The notes under the pieces were generated by a model that saw only the letters and a list, made by a program, of their open reading frames with translations, was not told where the DNA came from and ran no database searches. A DNA stretch of 64,000 bases from Mycobacterium colombiense. Its GTDB lineage: Bacteria > Actinomycetota > Actinomycetes > Mycobacteriales > Mycobacteriaceae. Below are positions 44,181 to 52,081 of this stretch, piece after piece (within the stretch, counting starts at the first letter, position 1; every line of letters starts with the position of its first letter). A program made the position numbers and the translations under genes. Where the stretch lies: contig NZ_QMEU01000002.1 of assembly GCF_003284975.1 (NCBI RefSeq), positions 1-64,000 of the forward strand. Direction: 5' to 3'.

Positions 44181-44219
44181 TGCCGGGGGCAGCTCCCGCT
44201 TGCGGGGGGCTGCTCGGCA
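44181..44219 (-). terminator. Hairpin after the amidohydrolase gene
   Basis: A 39-base imperfect hairpin with outer arms TGCCG/CGGCA and an inner GC-rich stem (GCAGCTCCCGC against GCGGGGGGCTGC). It begins 12 nt after the amidohydrolase C stop and lies before the acyl-CoA dehydrogenase start, so it probably terminates or attenuates transcription between them. No T tract follows. Confidence 0.5.
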
Positions 44220-44231
44220 ACAGTACTGTGC

Positions 44232-45530
44232 TCAGTCCTTGTTGCCGGTAAGGGCTTTCGCGTTGGCCGCGAAGTCCGCGAAGGACGAGCCGCCCCGACT
44301 GTCCTTGTCGTGGCCCTTGGCCTTGATGGACACATCGTGCCCCTCGGCGGCCTTGCGCAGCGCACCGACGGTCGCCTGTTCGCGCGAAATGTGCGTGAAC
44401 GGGTCGAACGAGTACCAGCGCATGGCGTTCTCGTGGGTCATCCTGTTGATCTCGTCATCGGGAACGTTATTGAGGGACAACACATCCCACAGCTCTTCGG
44501 GCGCACCCGGCCACATCGAGTCGCTGTGCGGGTAGTCGGCTTCCCAGCAAATGTTGTCGATGCCGATCATGTTGCGCAGCGCCACGCCGACCTTGTCGCT
44601 GATGAAGCAGGTCAAGAAGTGGTCGCGGAAAACCTCGCTGGGCAGCTTGCCCTTGAAATCCTGGTGCGTCCAGGCGGAGTGCATCTCGAAGGTGCGGTCC
44701 GCGCGCTCGAGGAAGTAGGGAATCCAGCCGGTTCCGCCCTCCGACAGCGCGATCTTGAGGTCGGGGTATTCCTTTATCGGCTTGGACCACAACAGATCGG
44801 CGGCGGCCTGCACGATGTTCATCGGCTGCAGCGTGATCATCACGTCCATGGGGGCGTCGGGCGCGGTGATGGCCAACCGCCCCGAGGAACCGATGTGCAC
44901 GTTCATCACGGTGCCGGTGTCGCACAGCGCCTTCCACAGCGGGGCCCAGTAGTCGTCGTGGAAGCTGGGGTAGCCCATCGCGGCCGGGTTCTCGGTGAAG
45001 GTCAAGGCGTGCACGCCCTTTTTGGCGACCCGTCGCACTTCGGCCGCGCACGCCTCGGCATCCCAGATCACCGGGATCGCCATCGGGATGAATCGCGCCG
45101 GGTAGGCGCCGCACCACTCTTCGATGTGCCAGTCGTTGTAGGCCTGCACCAGTGCGATCGAGAAGTCGTTGTCGTCGGTGGCGAACAGCCGTCCGGCGAA
45201 ACCGGGGAAGGACGGGAAGCAGATCGACGCCAGGATGCCGCCGGCGTTCATGTCCTTGACGCGCTCGTCGACGTTGTAACAACCGGGCCGGATCTCGTCG
45301 AGCCCCGTCGGCTCGATGCCGTACTCCTCCTTCGGCCGCCCGGCCACCGCGTTGAGCGCGACGTTGGGGATGACGGTGTCGCGGAACTTCCACATGTCCG
45401 ATCCGTCGGCGTTGTGCACGAGCCGGGGCGCATCGTCCTGATACTTCTTCGGCAGGTGGTTCTTGAACATGTCCGGCGGCTCGACGGTGTGGTCGTCGAC
45501 GCTGATCAAAATCATGTCTTCTTTGTTCAT
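44232..45530 (-). CDS. Amidohydrolase-family protein (COG2159 type), copy C
   Basis: TIM-barrel hydrolase of 432 residues. The metal motif VDDHTVEPPD at the N-terminus, HIGSSG in the middle and EADYPHSD near the C-terminus are intact, so it should be active. A 60-residue charged tail rich in Lys, Asp and Gly extends past the barrel. ATG 45530 (MNKED) follows AAAGGGACGG. It lies upstream of the beta-oxidation cassette on the same strand, separated by a hairpin, and divergent from the Rieske operon. Confidence 0.9.
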   Translation of the reverse strand: MNKEDMILISVDDHTVEPPDMFKNHLPKKYQDDAPRLVHNADGSDMWKFRDTVIPNVALNAVAGRPKEEYGIEPTGLDEIRPGCYNVDERVKDMNAGGILASICFPSFPGFAGRLFATDDNDFSIALVQAYNDWHIEEWCGAYPARFIPMAIPVIWDAEACAAEVRRVAKKGVHALTFTENPAAMGYPSFHDDYWAPLWKALCDTGTVMNVHIGSSGRLAITAPDAPMDVMITLQPMNIVQAAADLLWSKPIKEYPDLKIALSEGGTGWIPYFLERADRTFEMHSAWTHQDFKGKLPSEVFRDHFLTCFISDKVGVALRNMIGIDNICWEADYPHSDSMWPGAPEELWDVLSLNNVPDDEINRMTHENAMRWYSFDPFTHISREQATVGALRKAAEGHDVSIKAKGHDKDSRGGSSFADFAANAKALTGNKD

Positions 45531-45617
45531 GGCCGTCCCTTTCATCGGATCCACCGGATCGATTAGAGCCTCGGCGAATCGCTGTCCCGTGCCAAGATCA
45601 CTAAACTGAAAACTATC

Positions 45618-45634
45618 TTCTCGCCAGGCGAGAA
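45618..45634. promoter_or_regulatory. Perfect inverted repeat TTCTCGCC-A-GGCGAGAA
   Basis: Two 8-base arms surround one base. It shares the GAGAA/TTCTC half-site of the recurrent operator but with the arms pointing the other way and a GC centre. It lies 87 bp before the amidohydrolase C start. It could be a second operator type or a hairpin in the leader. Confidence 0.45.
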
Positions 45635-45894
45635 TCAACATCCAGCGGTTGCTAGGCGTTGCCGCAACCTTCTGACCAGCAGCCGAACGTGCAGGTCTAG
45701 CGCCCTTCCACGGCGCAGCCATGCCGTGAGGTAGAACCCGGGTTGGCGCGGCGGGACCGAGGCGCTTGCCACCCTGTCGGCCCGGGTCGACGGCCCAGCC
45801 GCGGCCTGCGCCGAGTCGATGGGCGGACCTGTCCCCGAGCGGCACGCCGGCATTGACCGGACGCGCGTTTCGTGCCAGTCTGTTAGTTGCAAAT

Positions 45895-45909
45895 GAGAAT
45901 ATGATTCTC
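45895..45909. promoter_or_regulatory. Recurrent operator, copy 6 (perfect)
   Basis: GAGAAT-ATG-ATTCTC, a perfect match. It ends 22 bp before the CMD start codon of the seven-gene Rieske operon, close enough to overlap the promoter or transcription start. Confidence 0.75.
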
Positions 45910-45931
45910 TTTCACCGAGAGGACACTGCCG

Positions 45932-46465
45932 ATGCGCTTGCAGCCGCTGCCCGCCGACCAGTGGGACGAGGCGACCCGGCAGGCCCTCTCGGCGATGCGT
46001 GGGGCGGACAGCAACAACGCGCTGTCCACGCTGGCCCACCATCCGGCGCTGGCCAAGGCGTTTCTTCGGTTCAACGTTCACCTGCTGGTGTCATCCACAC
46101 TGCCGGCCCGCATCCGCGAACTGGCCATCCTGCGGGTGGCCCATCGCCGGCAGTGCGCCTACGAGTGGTCACACCACGAGCGGATGGCCAAAGAAGAAGG
46201 GATCACCGACGACCAGATCGCGGCCTTGCAGCGCGGCGAGGCCGCCGACGCGTTCGACCAGGTCGTGATCACTGGGGTCGACGAGCTCGATGAGAAGTCG
46301 GAGCTGTCGGACCAGACCTGGGCGGCACTGGGCGAGCGCCTCAACGACCAGCAACGGATGGACTTCGTCTTCACGGTCGGCTGCTACGCCCTGCTGGCCA
46401 TGGCCTTCAACACTTTTGGCATCCAACCCGAGCACGCCACCACAGCCGCTAACAACGTCGAATAA
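45932..46465 (+). CDS. Carboxymuconolactone decarboxylase/AhpD-like protein
   Basis: CMD-fold protein of 177 residues. ARIRELAILRVAHRRQCAYEWSHHERMAKEEG is the core helix of the family; one Cys and a nearby His pair replace the AhpD CxxC motif, so a simple thiol peroxidase role is unlikely. It is the first gene of a seven-gene operon, 22 bp after a perfect recurrent operator, and 14 bp before the Rieske oxygenase gene. A lactone or beta-keto acid decarboxylase role is possible. Confidence 0.88.
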   Translation: MRLQPLPADQWDEATRQALSAMRGADSNNALSTLAHHPALAKAFLRFNVHLLVSSTLPARIRELAILRVAHRRQCAYEWSHHERMAKEEGITDDQIAALQRGEAADAFDQVVITGVDELDEKSELSDQTWAALGERLNDQQRMDFVFTVGCYALLAMAFNTFGIQPEHATTAANNVE

Positions 46466-46479
46466 GAGGAGTAAGAACG

Positions 46480-47757
46480 TTGCCGCACTTCCCGAAGCCG
46501 GCCGCCGGCAGCTGGACAGAGAACTACCCCGAGTTGGGGACCTCGCCGGTCGACTACACCGACTCGATCGACCCCGCGTTCTTCGAGGCCGAGCGCGACG
46601 CCGTGTTCAGGAAGACCTGGCTCAACGTCGGCCGCGTCGAGCGCCTGCCCCGCACCGGCAGCTACTTCACCAGGGAACTGCCCTCGGCCGGCAAGGGCAC
46701 GTCGGTGATCATCACCAAGACCAAGGACGGATCCGTCAAGGCCTACCACAACGTCTGCCGCCACCGCGGAAACAAGTTGGTGTGGAACGACTTTCCCAAC
46801 GAGGAGACCTCCGGCACCTGCCGGCAGTTCACCTGCAAGTACCACGCCTGGCGCTACAGCCTCGACGGCGATCTGACCTTCGTTCAGCAGGAAGAAGAGT
46901 TCTTCGACCTCGACAAGAGCAACTTCGGGCTGGCGCCCGTTCGCTGCGAGGTGTGGGAAGGCTTCATCTTCATCAACTTCGACGACAACGCGGCGCCGCT
47001 CACCGACTACCTCGGGCCGCTGGCCAAGAGCATCGAGGGCTACCCGTTCGGCGAGATGACCGAGACCTACTCCTACCGGGCCGAGGTCGGCAGCAACTGG
47101 AAGCTGTTCATCGACGCGTTCGTCGAGTTCTACCACGCGCCGATCCTGCACCAGGGTCAGTACACCAAGGAAGAAGCCGCCAAGATCCAGAAGTTCGGCT
47201 ACGAGGCGCTGCACTACGAGTTGGCCGGCCCGCACAACCTGCAGTCGACCTGGGGTGGCCAGGCGCCGCCCCCGGACATGTCGATGGTCAAGCCGATGGA
47301 CCAGGTGTTGCGCAGCGGGCTGTTCGGTCCTTGGGACAAGCCGGAGATCATCCAGAACCTGGAGCTGCCGCCGGGCGTCAACGTGAAGCGGGTGCCGCAG
47401 TGGGGCATTGACTCGTGGCTGTTCTACCCCAACTTCATGCTGCTGATCTGGGAGCCGGGCTGGTATTTGACCTACCACTACTGGCCGACCGCGGTGGACA
47501 AGCACATCTTCGAGTCGTCGCTGTATTTCGTGCCGCCGCGCAATGCGCGGGAACGCCTGGCCCAGGAGTTGGCCGCGGTGACGTTCAAGGAGTATGCGCT
47601 GCAGGACGCCAACACCCTGGAAGCGACCCAGACCATGATCGGCACCCGAGCCGTCAAGGAGTTCCTGCTCTGCGACCAGGAAGTCTTGATCCGACACCTG
47701 CACCACACGACCGCCAACTACGTCAAGGAGTACCAGCGCAATGGCGCTACCGTCTGA
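46480..47757 (+). CDS. Rieske non-heme iron oxygenase, large (alpha) subunit
   Basis: Ring-hydroxylating-oxygenase-type protein of 425 residues. The Rieske centre is Cys93-x-His95 and Cys119-x-x-His122 (NVCRHRG, CKYHAW). The catalytic iron ligands are His219 and His224 in EFYHAPILH. No beta-subunit or dedicated reductase gene is next to it. TTG 46480 follows AGAGGAGTAAG. It probably hydroxylates a ring or alkyl position; the ferredoxins, the Rieske protein at 24158 or the NuoF-like protein could supply electrons. Confidence 0.93.
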   Translation: MPHFPKPAAGSWTENYPELGTSPVDYTDSIDPAFFEAERDAVFRKTWLNVGRVERLPRTGSYFTRELPSAGKGTSVIITKTKDGSVKAYHNVCRHRGNKLVWNDFPNEETSGTCRQFTCKYHAWRYSLDGDLTFVQQEEEFFDLDKSNFGLAPVRCEVWEGFIFINFDDNAAPLTDYLGPLAKSIEGYPFGEMTETYSYRAEVGSNWKLFIDAFVEFYHAPILHQGQYTKEEAAKIQKFGYEALHYELAGPHNLQSTWGGQAPPPDMSMVKPMDQVLRSGLFGPWDKPEIIQNLELPPGVNVKRVPQWGIDSWLFYPNFMLLIWEPGWYLTYHYWPTAVDKHIFESSLYFVPPRNARERLAQELAAVTFKEYALQDANTLEATQTMIGTRAVKEFLLCDQEVLIRHLHHTTANYVKEYQRNGATV

Positions 47758-48064
47758 ATTCGCCGCCCTCGAGCCCTTTTTGGAGTGGGACCTGGCCACC
47801 GAGCCCGAGCGCTACGCCAAGCGGTTGGCCTCGACGATGGCGGAAATGCAGGCGTTCTATGACGTCGCATTTCCCAAGCTGAACGACGTCATCGCATACT
47901 GCGACAAGTTCCCCTTGGACGACCTGCCGGACGACGCAAGGACGTTGATGCACATGATGCAGTCGCTCGTCATGGTGTCGTTCCCCATCGAGGCGTGGAA
48001 GCAGCCGCGCGTGCCGGACAGCGGCGCGGCATGGGTTGCAGTGATCCGGGAACCGGTGATCTAG
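47741..48064 (+). CDS. Uncharacterised helical protein coupled to the Rieske oxygenase
   Basis: Product of 107 residues that overlaps the oxygenase gene by 17 bp. It reads as mostly amphipathic helices (ATEPERYAKRLASTMAEMQAFYDVAFPKLNDVIAYCDKF), with no membrane segment or metal motif. The tight coupling and small size suggest an accessory or small subunit of the oxygenase, but it shows no likeness that I can see to the usual beta subunit (SnoaL-like fold). The SnoaL-like protein lies two genes further on. Confidence 0.75.
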   Translation: MALPSEFAALEPFLEWDLATEPERYAKRLASTMAEMQAFYDVAFPKLNDVIAYCDKFPLDDLPDDARTLMHMMQSLVMVSFPIEAWKQPRVPDSGAAWVAVIREPVI

Positions 48065-48067
48065 CCG

Positions 48068-49288
48068 GTGCTGACGCTCAAGGCCGCGGGGCTGCTCGAC
48101 GTTGACGGCGGCGAGATCATCCGGCCCGGCATCCTGAAGATCCAGGACGACCGGATCGTCGGCGTGGGGGGCGACCCCGAAGGCGAAATCATCGCGCTTG
48201 GCGACCAAGTTCTGTTGCCGGGCCTGATGGACATGGAGGTCAACCTCCTGATGGGCGGGCGCGGCGAGACGCCCGGGCTGTCCCAGGTTCAGGACGACCC
48301 GCCCACACGGGTGCTGCGCGCGGTCGGCAACGCCCGGCGCACGCTGCGCGCCGGTTTCACCACCGTTCGCAACCTCGGATTGTTCGTCAAGACCGGCGGC
48401 TACCTGCTCGACGTCGCCCTGGCCAAGGCCATCGACGCGGGCTGGATCGACGGGCCCCGAATAGTCCCGGCCGGCCACGCGATCACGCCCACCGGCGGGC
48501 ACCTTGACCCGACGATGTTCGCCGCATTCATGCCGGGCGCACTCGAGCTCACGATCGAAGAGGGCATCGCCAACGGCGTCGACGAGATCCGCAAGGCGGT
48601 GCGCTACCAGATCAAGCACGGCGCCGAATTGATCAAGGTGTGCGTTTCCGGCGGTGTCATGTCATTGACCGGTGAGGCCGGGGCGCAACACTATTCGGAC
48701 GAGGAACTGCGCGCGATCGTCGACGAGGCGCACCGCCGTGGACTGCGTGTCGCCGCCCACACGCACGGAGCGGAGGCGGTCAAGCACGCGGTCGCGTGCG
48801 GTATCGACTGCATCGAGCACGGGTTCCTGATGGACGACGAGGCCATCCAGATGCTGGTCGACAACGACAGGTTCCTGGTGACCACCCGCAGGCTCGCCCA
48901 GGCCATGGACGTGTCGCGCGCCCCGAAAGCCTTGCAGGACAAGGCGGCCGAGATGTTCCCCAAGGCCGAGACCTCGATCAAGGCGGCCTACGAGGCCGGG
49001 GTGAAAATCGCGGTCGGCACCGACGCCCCGGCCATCCCGCACGGCAAGAACGCCGACGAGCTCGTCACGCTGGTGGAATGGGGCATGCCGCCGCTGGCGG
49101 TGCTGCGGGCCGCCACCATCACCGCGGCCGAGCTCATCAACAAAACCGACCGGGGGCGCCTCGCGACGGGCCAGCTCGCGGATATCATCGCGGTACCGGG
49201 AAACCCGTTGGAAGACATCACGGTTACCCAGCGCGTCAGCTTCGTCATGAAAGGCGGCAAGGTCTATGTCGACACCCGATCAGCCTAA
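48068..49288 (+). CDS. Amidohydrolase with degenerate metal site (imidazolonepropionase-like)
   Basis: Amidohydrolase-superfamily protein of 406 residues. The fold markers LLPGLMDM, Lys190 in LIKVCVSGG, His231 in AAHTHG, His251 in IEHG and Asp319 in VGTDAP are present. However, the first metal motif His-x-His reads Glu57-Val-Asn59 (DMEVNL), so two metal ligands are missing. It may bind one metal, use a different chemistry, or be inactive. GTG 48068 starts 3 bp after the preceding stop. The gene overlaps the SnoaL-like gene by 23 bp. Confidence 0.88.
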   Translation: MLTLKAAGLLDVDGGEIIRPGILKIQDDRIVGVGGDPEGEIIALGDQVLLPGLMDMEVNLLMGGRGETPGLSQVQDDPPTRVLRAVGNARRTLRAGFTTVRNLGLFVKTGGYLLDVALAKAIDAGWIDGPRIVPAGHAITPTGGHLDPTMFAAFMPGALELTIEEGIANGVDEIRKAVRYQIKHGAELIKVCVSGGVMSLTGEAGAQHYSDEELRAIVDEAHRRGLRVAAHTHGAEAVKHAVACGIDCIEHGFLMDDEAIQMLVDNDRFLVTTRRLAQAMDVSRAPKALQDKAAEMFPKAETSIKAAYEAGVKIAVGTDAPAIPHGKNADELVTLVEWGMPPLAVLRAATITAAELINKTDRGRLATGQLADIIAVPGNPLEDITVTQRVSFVMKGGKVYVDTRSA

Positions 49289-49736
49289 AAGCGGCCCAAC
49301 CCGAACTGATGACCTGGTCGAGATCCAGCAGCTGCTTGGCCGCTACGCGGTCACCATCACCCAGCAGGACATCGAGGGTCTGGTCGCCGTCTTCACTGCC
49401 GACGGCACCTACAGCGCCTTCGGCGAGACCTACAGCCTGAGCCGATTCCCGGAATTGGTGGCCGCAGCCCCAAAGGGCTTGTTCCTCACCGGAACCGCGG
49501 TGGTCGACCTCGATGGGGATGCGGCCACCGGCACCCAACCGCTGTGCTTCATCGACCATGCCACTCACGACATGCGGATCGGTTACTACCGCGACACCTA
49601 TCTGCGTACCGCTGACGGGTGGCGACTGAAGACCCGCGCCATGACCTTCATCCGCCGCAGCGGGGTGCACGACTCCGGGCGCCCGCACGCCATCGGCCGT
49701 CCCGCCGGTGACTCCGCGGCCCAGGCAGCGACTTAA
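49266..49736 (+). CDS. SnoaL-like (NTF2-fold) protein
   Basis: Product of 156 residues. DLVEIQQLLGRYAVTITQQDIEGLVAVFTADGTYSAFGE is the typical start of SnoaL-like polyketide-cyclase/steroid-isomerase folds, and the strands GYYRDTYLRTADGWRLKTRAMTFIRR close the cone. Members are isomerases, hydratases, cyclases or oxygenase beta subunits. Its overlap with the amidohydrolase gene and place in the Rieske operon make an isomerase/hydratase or oxygenase-subunit role plausible. Confidence 0.87.
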   Translation: MSTPDQPKSGPTRTDDLVEIQQLLGRYAVTITQQDIEGLVAVFTADGTYSAFGETYSLSRFPELVAAAPKGLFLTGTAVVDLDGDAATGTQPLCFIDHATHDMRIGYYRDTYLRTADGWRLKTRAMTFIRRSGVHDSGRPHAIGRPAGDSAAQAAT

Positions 49737-49753
49737 GGAGCCGACCCATTGAA

Positions 49754-50851
49754 GTGAATGTCGAGCAGTTCCGGGCCGACCTGCGCGCGTGGCTCGACGA
49801 CAACGATCTGACCCCCGAGCGCGACCACTCGCTGCAGGGGCACATGCGGCAGTTCGCCCGGGTCAGCCGCGCACTCTACGACGCCGATTGGATGCGGTTC
49901 GGCTGGCCGGTCGAGGTCGGCGGGCTCGGCGGCCCGGCAGTGCTGCGCGCGATCGTCGGCGAAGAGGTGGTGGGCCGGCGCCTGGCCGAGCCCGGCCCCT
50001 ATTCGATGCTCGAGGTCCTCGCACCCACGATGATCGATTACGCGCCCGTGGAGCTCGCCAAGGAAATGGTGCCGCGGCTGCTCAGCGGGGAAGAGCAATG
50101 GTGCCAAGGCTTTTCCGAGCCGGGGTCGGGCAGTGACCTGGCGTCGCTGACCACCCGCGCGACGCAGCAAGGTGATAACTGGATCGTCAACGGACAAAAG
50201 GTCTGGACCAGCTTCGCGCAGTTCTCCACCCGGTGCGTCCTGCTCACCCGCACCGCGCCCGGCCACGACGGGATCACCGCGTTCTTCGTCGACCTCGACA
50301 CCCCGGGCATCACCATCCGCCCGCTGCGCACGATGCACGGCGTCGACGAATTCTGCGAGGTGTACTACGACGACGTGGTGATCCCGGCCAGCAGGATGCT
50401 GGGCAAGCCCGGGGACGGCTGGCGACTGGCAATGGACCTGCTGCCCTACGAACGCTCCGCTTGCTTCTGGCAGCGAATCGCCTACCTCTATTCACGTTTC
50501 GACGATCTGATCACCGCGGCGTCAGAAAACGGGGAACCCGACGAATCCGCGCTCGGCGGAGCCTATCTGGCTCTTCATACGTTGCGCTGCCGATCGCGTG
50601 CCACCCAGCATCGTATGCGGGACGGGGCAAGGCTGGGGCCGGACACCTCCATCGACAAGGTGCTGCTGGCCTCCGCGGAGCAGCGACTCTACGACACCGT
50701 CCGCGACGTGTTGCCGGGAACGCTCGAGCTCGAAGACACCCCGTGGCGTTCGGAATATCTGTATTCACGCGCTGCGACGATCTACGGCGGCACCGCCGAG
50801 ATCCAGCGCAATATCATCGCCCGCCGGCTACTCGACCTCGGGAAGGAGTGA
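49754..50851 (+). CDS. Acyl-CoA dehydrogenase, probable catalytic subunit
   Basis: FadE-type protein of 365 residues. GFSEPGSGSDLASL, QKVWTSFAQ, and IYGGTAEIQRNIIARRLLDL mark the family. Glu in LLPYERSACF matches the alternative catalytic position; the C-terminal Glu is Gly. GTG 49754 is the first good start; an in-frame ATT at 49748 sits at better distance from AAGGAG, so the true start is uncertain by two codons. It precedes a degenerate partner by 2 bp, as in heterotetrameric steroid-type enzymes. Confidence 0.92.
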   Translation: MNVEQFRADLRAWLDDNDLTPERDHSLQGHMRQFARVSRALYDADWMRFGWPVEVGGLGGPAVLRAIVGEEVVGRRLAEPGPYSMLEVLAPTMIDYAPVELAKEMVPRLLSGEEQWCQGFSEPGSGSDLASLTTRATQQGDNWIVNGQKVWTSFAQFSTRCVLLTRTAPGHDGITAFFVDLDTPGITIRPLRTMHGVDEFCEVYYDDVVIPASRMLGKPGDGWRLAMDLLPYERSACFWQRIAYLYSRFDDLITAASENGEPDESALGGAYLALHTLRCRSRATQHRMRDGARLGPDTSIDKVLLASAEQRLYDTVRDVLPGTLELEDTPWRSEYLYSRAATIYGGTAEIQRNIIARRLLDLGKE

Positions 50852-50853
50852 CC

Positions 50854-51684
50854 GTGACCCCTCCGACGGACATCGAGTCCGATCCCGAATCTCTGCGCCT
50901 GCTTGCGGAGTCGTTGCGGACGACGATGACGGCCGCCTCGGGAGCCAAGCTCGACGCGGCGCTGACCGAGCTCGGCTGGCGCGACATGCTCGATGAAATG
51001 CCCGACATCGCAATACCTCTGGTGTTCAAGCTGCTCGGTGAGACCGGCGCGCACGCACCCGTGCTCAACGACGTGGTGCTGCGCGCGGCGGGTGACGCGC
51101 CCGGGGGGACCCTGCCGCTGCCGTTTGCCGGTGGCTCCTGGGTGTTGTGGGAGCGCCGTGACCATGCCGAGTCGGCGATCGATGAGCTGTTGCCGATACA
51201 CCGCGTGCCCCAAGATGATTCGTTGCCACCCGCCGTGCTGCACGCGGGTTGGCGGGCTCTGGGGTGGTGGCTGGTCGGCACCAGCCGCGCCATGCTGTCT
51301 TTGGCTCGTCAGCACGCCGTCGACCGGGTCCAGTTCGGTCGGCACATCAGTTCGTTCCAGGCGATCCGGCATCGACTGGCCGAGGCGCTGGTCGCGATCG
51401 AGGGTGCCGAAGCGACACTGCAGGCCGCCACGGACTGCGACGACCCGCAGGGGCTCGCTTCGCTGCTGGCCAAGGCCGCGGCCGGCCAGGCGGCGCTGAC
51501 CACCGCGCGCCACTGTCAGCAGGTGCTCGGCGGCATCGGCTTCACCGCCGAACACCCCCTGCACCACCACATCAAGCGGTCGTTGATCCTCGACGGGCTG
51601 CTGGGTAGTTCGAAAGAACTGATACGTCAGGCCGGAAAGGCGGTCCTGGCTGCCGGCTCGGCGCCCCGGCTCGCGCAGCTGTAA
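50854..51684 (+). CDS. Acyl-CoA dehydrogenase-like partner subunit
   Basis: Shorter FadE-like protein of 276 residues. RQHAVDRVQFGRHISSFQAIRHRLAEAL is the FAD-contact motif, and LGGIGFTAEHPLHHHIKRSL the late motif; no catalytic Glu is visible. Much of the N-terminal domain is short. GTG 50854 follows AAGGAG. It probably forms a mixed tetramer with the preceding gene product. It is the last gene of the operon that begins with the perfect operator at 45895. Confidence 0.88.
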   Translation: MTPPTDIESDPESLRLLAESLRTTMTAASGAKLDAALTELGWRDMLDEMPDIAIPLVFKLLGETGAHAPVLNDVVLRAAGDAPGGTLPLPFAGGSWVLWERRDHAESAIDELLPIHRVPQDDSLPPAVLHAGWRALGWWLVGTSRAMLSLARQHAVDRVQFGRHISSFQAIRHRLAEALVAIEGAEATLQAATDCDDPQGLASLLAKAAAGQAALTTARHCQQVLGGIGFTAEHPLHHHIKRSLILDGLLGSSKELIRQAGKAVLAAGSAPRLAQL

Positions 51685-51803
51685 CGCGGCGCGCCCACAT
51701 CCAGGCACCGTGCGCGGAGCATGAGATGCTTCGCGGGGGCACTTGGTGGTTGGGTCGGCGCGCGGACGTCGGCCCCGCCATGAGCCCTGGGAGGTGGGAC
51801 GCA

Positions 51804-52073
51804 ATGAGTCGGCCGCAAGGACCACAAAACCAGTTCGGGGTCGCCTCGGTGCTCCTGGGCGTGGTCGGACTCATCACCTGCTGGCTGCTGCTCGGGGTGC
51901 CCTTCGGCATCGCGGCTGTGGTGACCGGCGACATCGCCCGGCGAAGGGTGGCCCGCGGCCAGGCGAACAACCGGCGAACCGCTCTGGCCGGGATGGTTCT
52001 AGGGGCGGTCGCGATAGTTGCGGGTCTTGTCGCCATTGGCTACTACGCCCACCTGGACGCCCGAAACCATTGA
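51804..52073 (+). CDS. Small membrane protein of DUF4190 type
   Basis: Product of 89 residues with two membrane helices (about 11-39 and 58-81) separated by a basic loop (GDIARRRVARGQANNRR). This is the usual DUF4190 layout. ATG 51804 is chosen because GGGAGGTGGGA lies upstream; the frame is open to 51726. No function is known. It is tail-to-tail with the acyl-CoA dehydrogenase at 52082 and does not obviously belong to the catabolic system. Confidence 0.8.
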   Translation: MSRPQGPQNQFGVASVLLGVVGLITCWLLLGVPFGIAAVVTGDIARRRVARGQANNRRTALAGMVLGAVAIVAGLVAIGYYAHLDARNH

Positions 52074-52081
52074 CGCACAGA

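Larger units (their letters stand above)
45531..45931. promoter_or_regulatory. Divergent promoter region between amidohydrolase C and CMD/Rieske operon
   Basis: A 401-bp gap with no convincing gene; the frames across it are extensions or antisense shadows. It holds a perfect 17-bp inverted repeat at 45618-45634 on the amidohydrolase side and a perfect recurrent operator at 45895-45909 on the CMD side. It therefore probably contains two opposed promoters under control of at least one regulator. Confidence 0.6.

Noticed and set aside
45895..45909. The GAGAAT palindrome as a Fur or Zur box
   Set aside because: Those boxes are built with a one-base centre (for example GATAAT-N-ATTATC), whereas every copy here has a three-base spacer, and no metal-uptake gene is nearby.
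46384..47799. A 471-codon open frame antisense to the Rieske oxygenase
   Set aside because: Long antisense frames are common in high-G+C genes. The plus-strand frame has the full Rieske and iron motifs, and the antisense product shows no known features.
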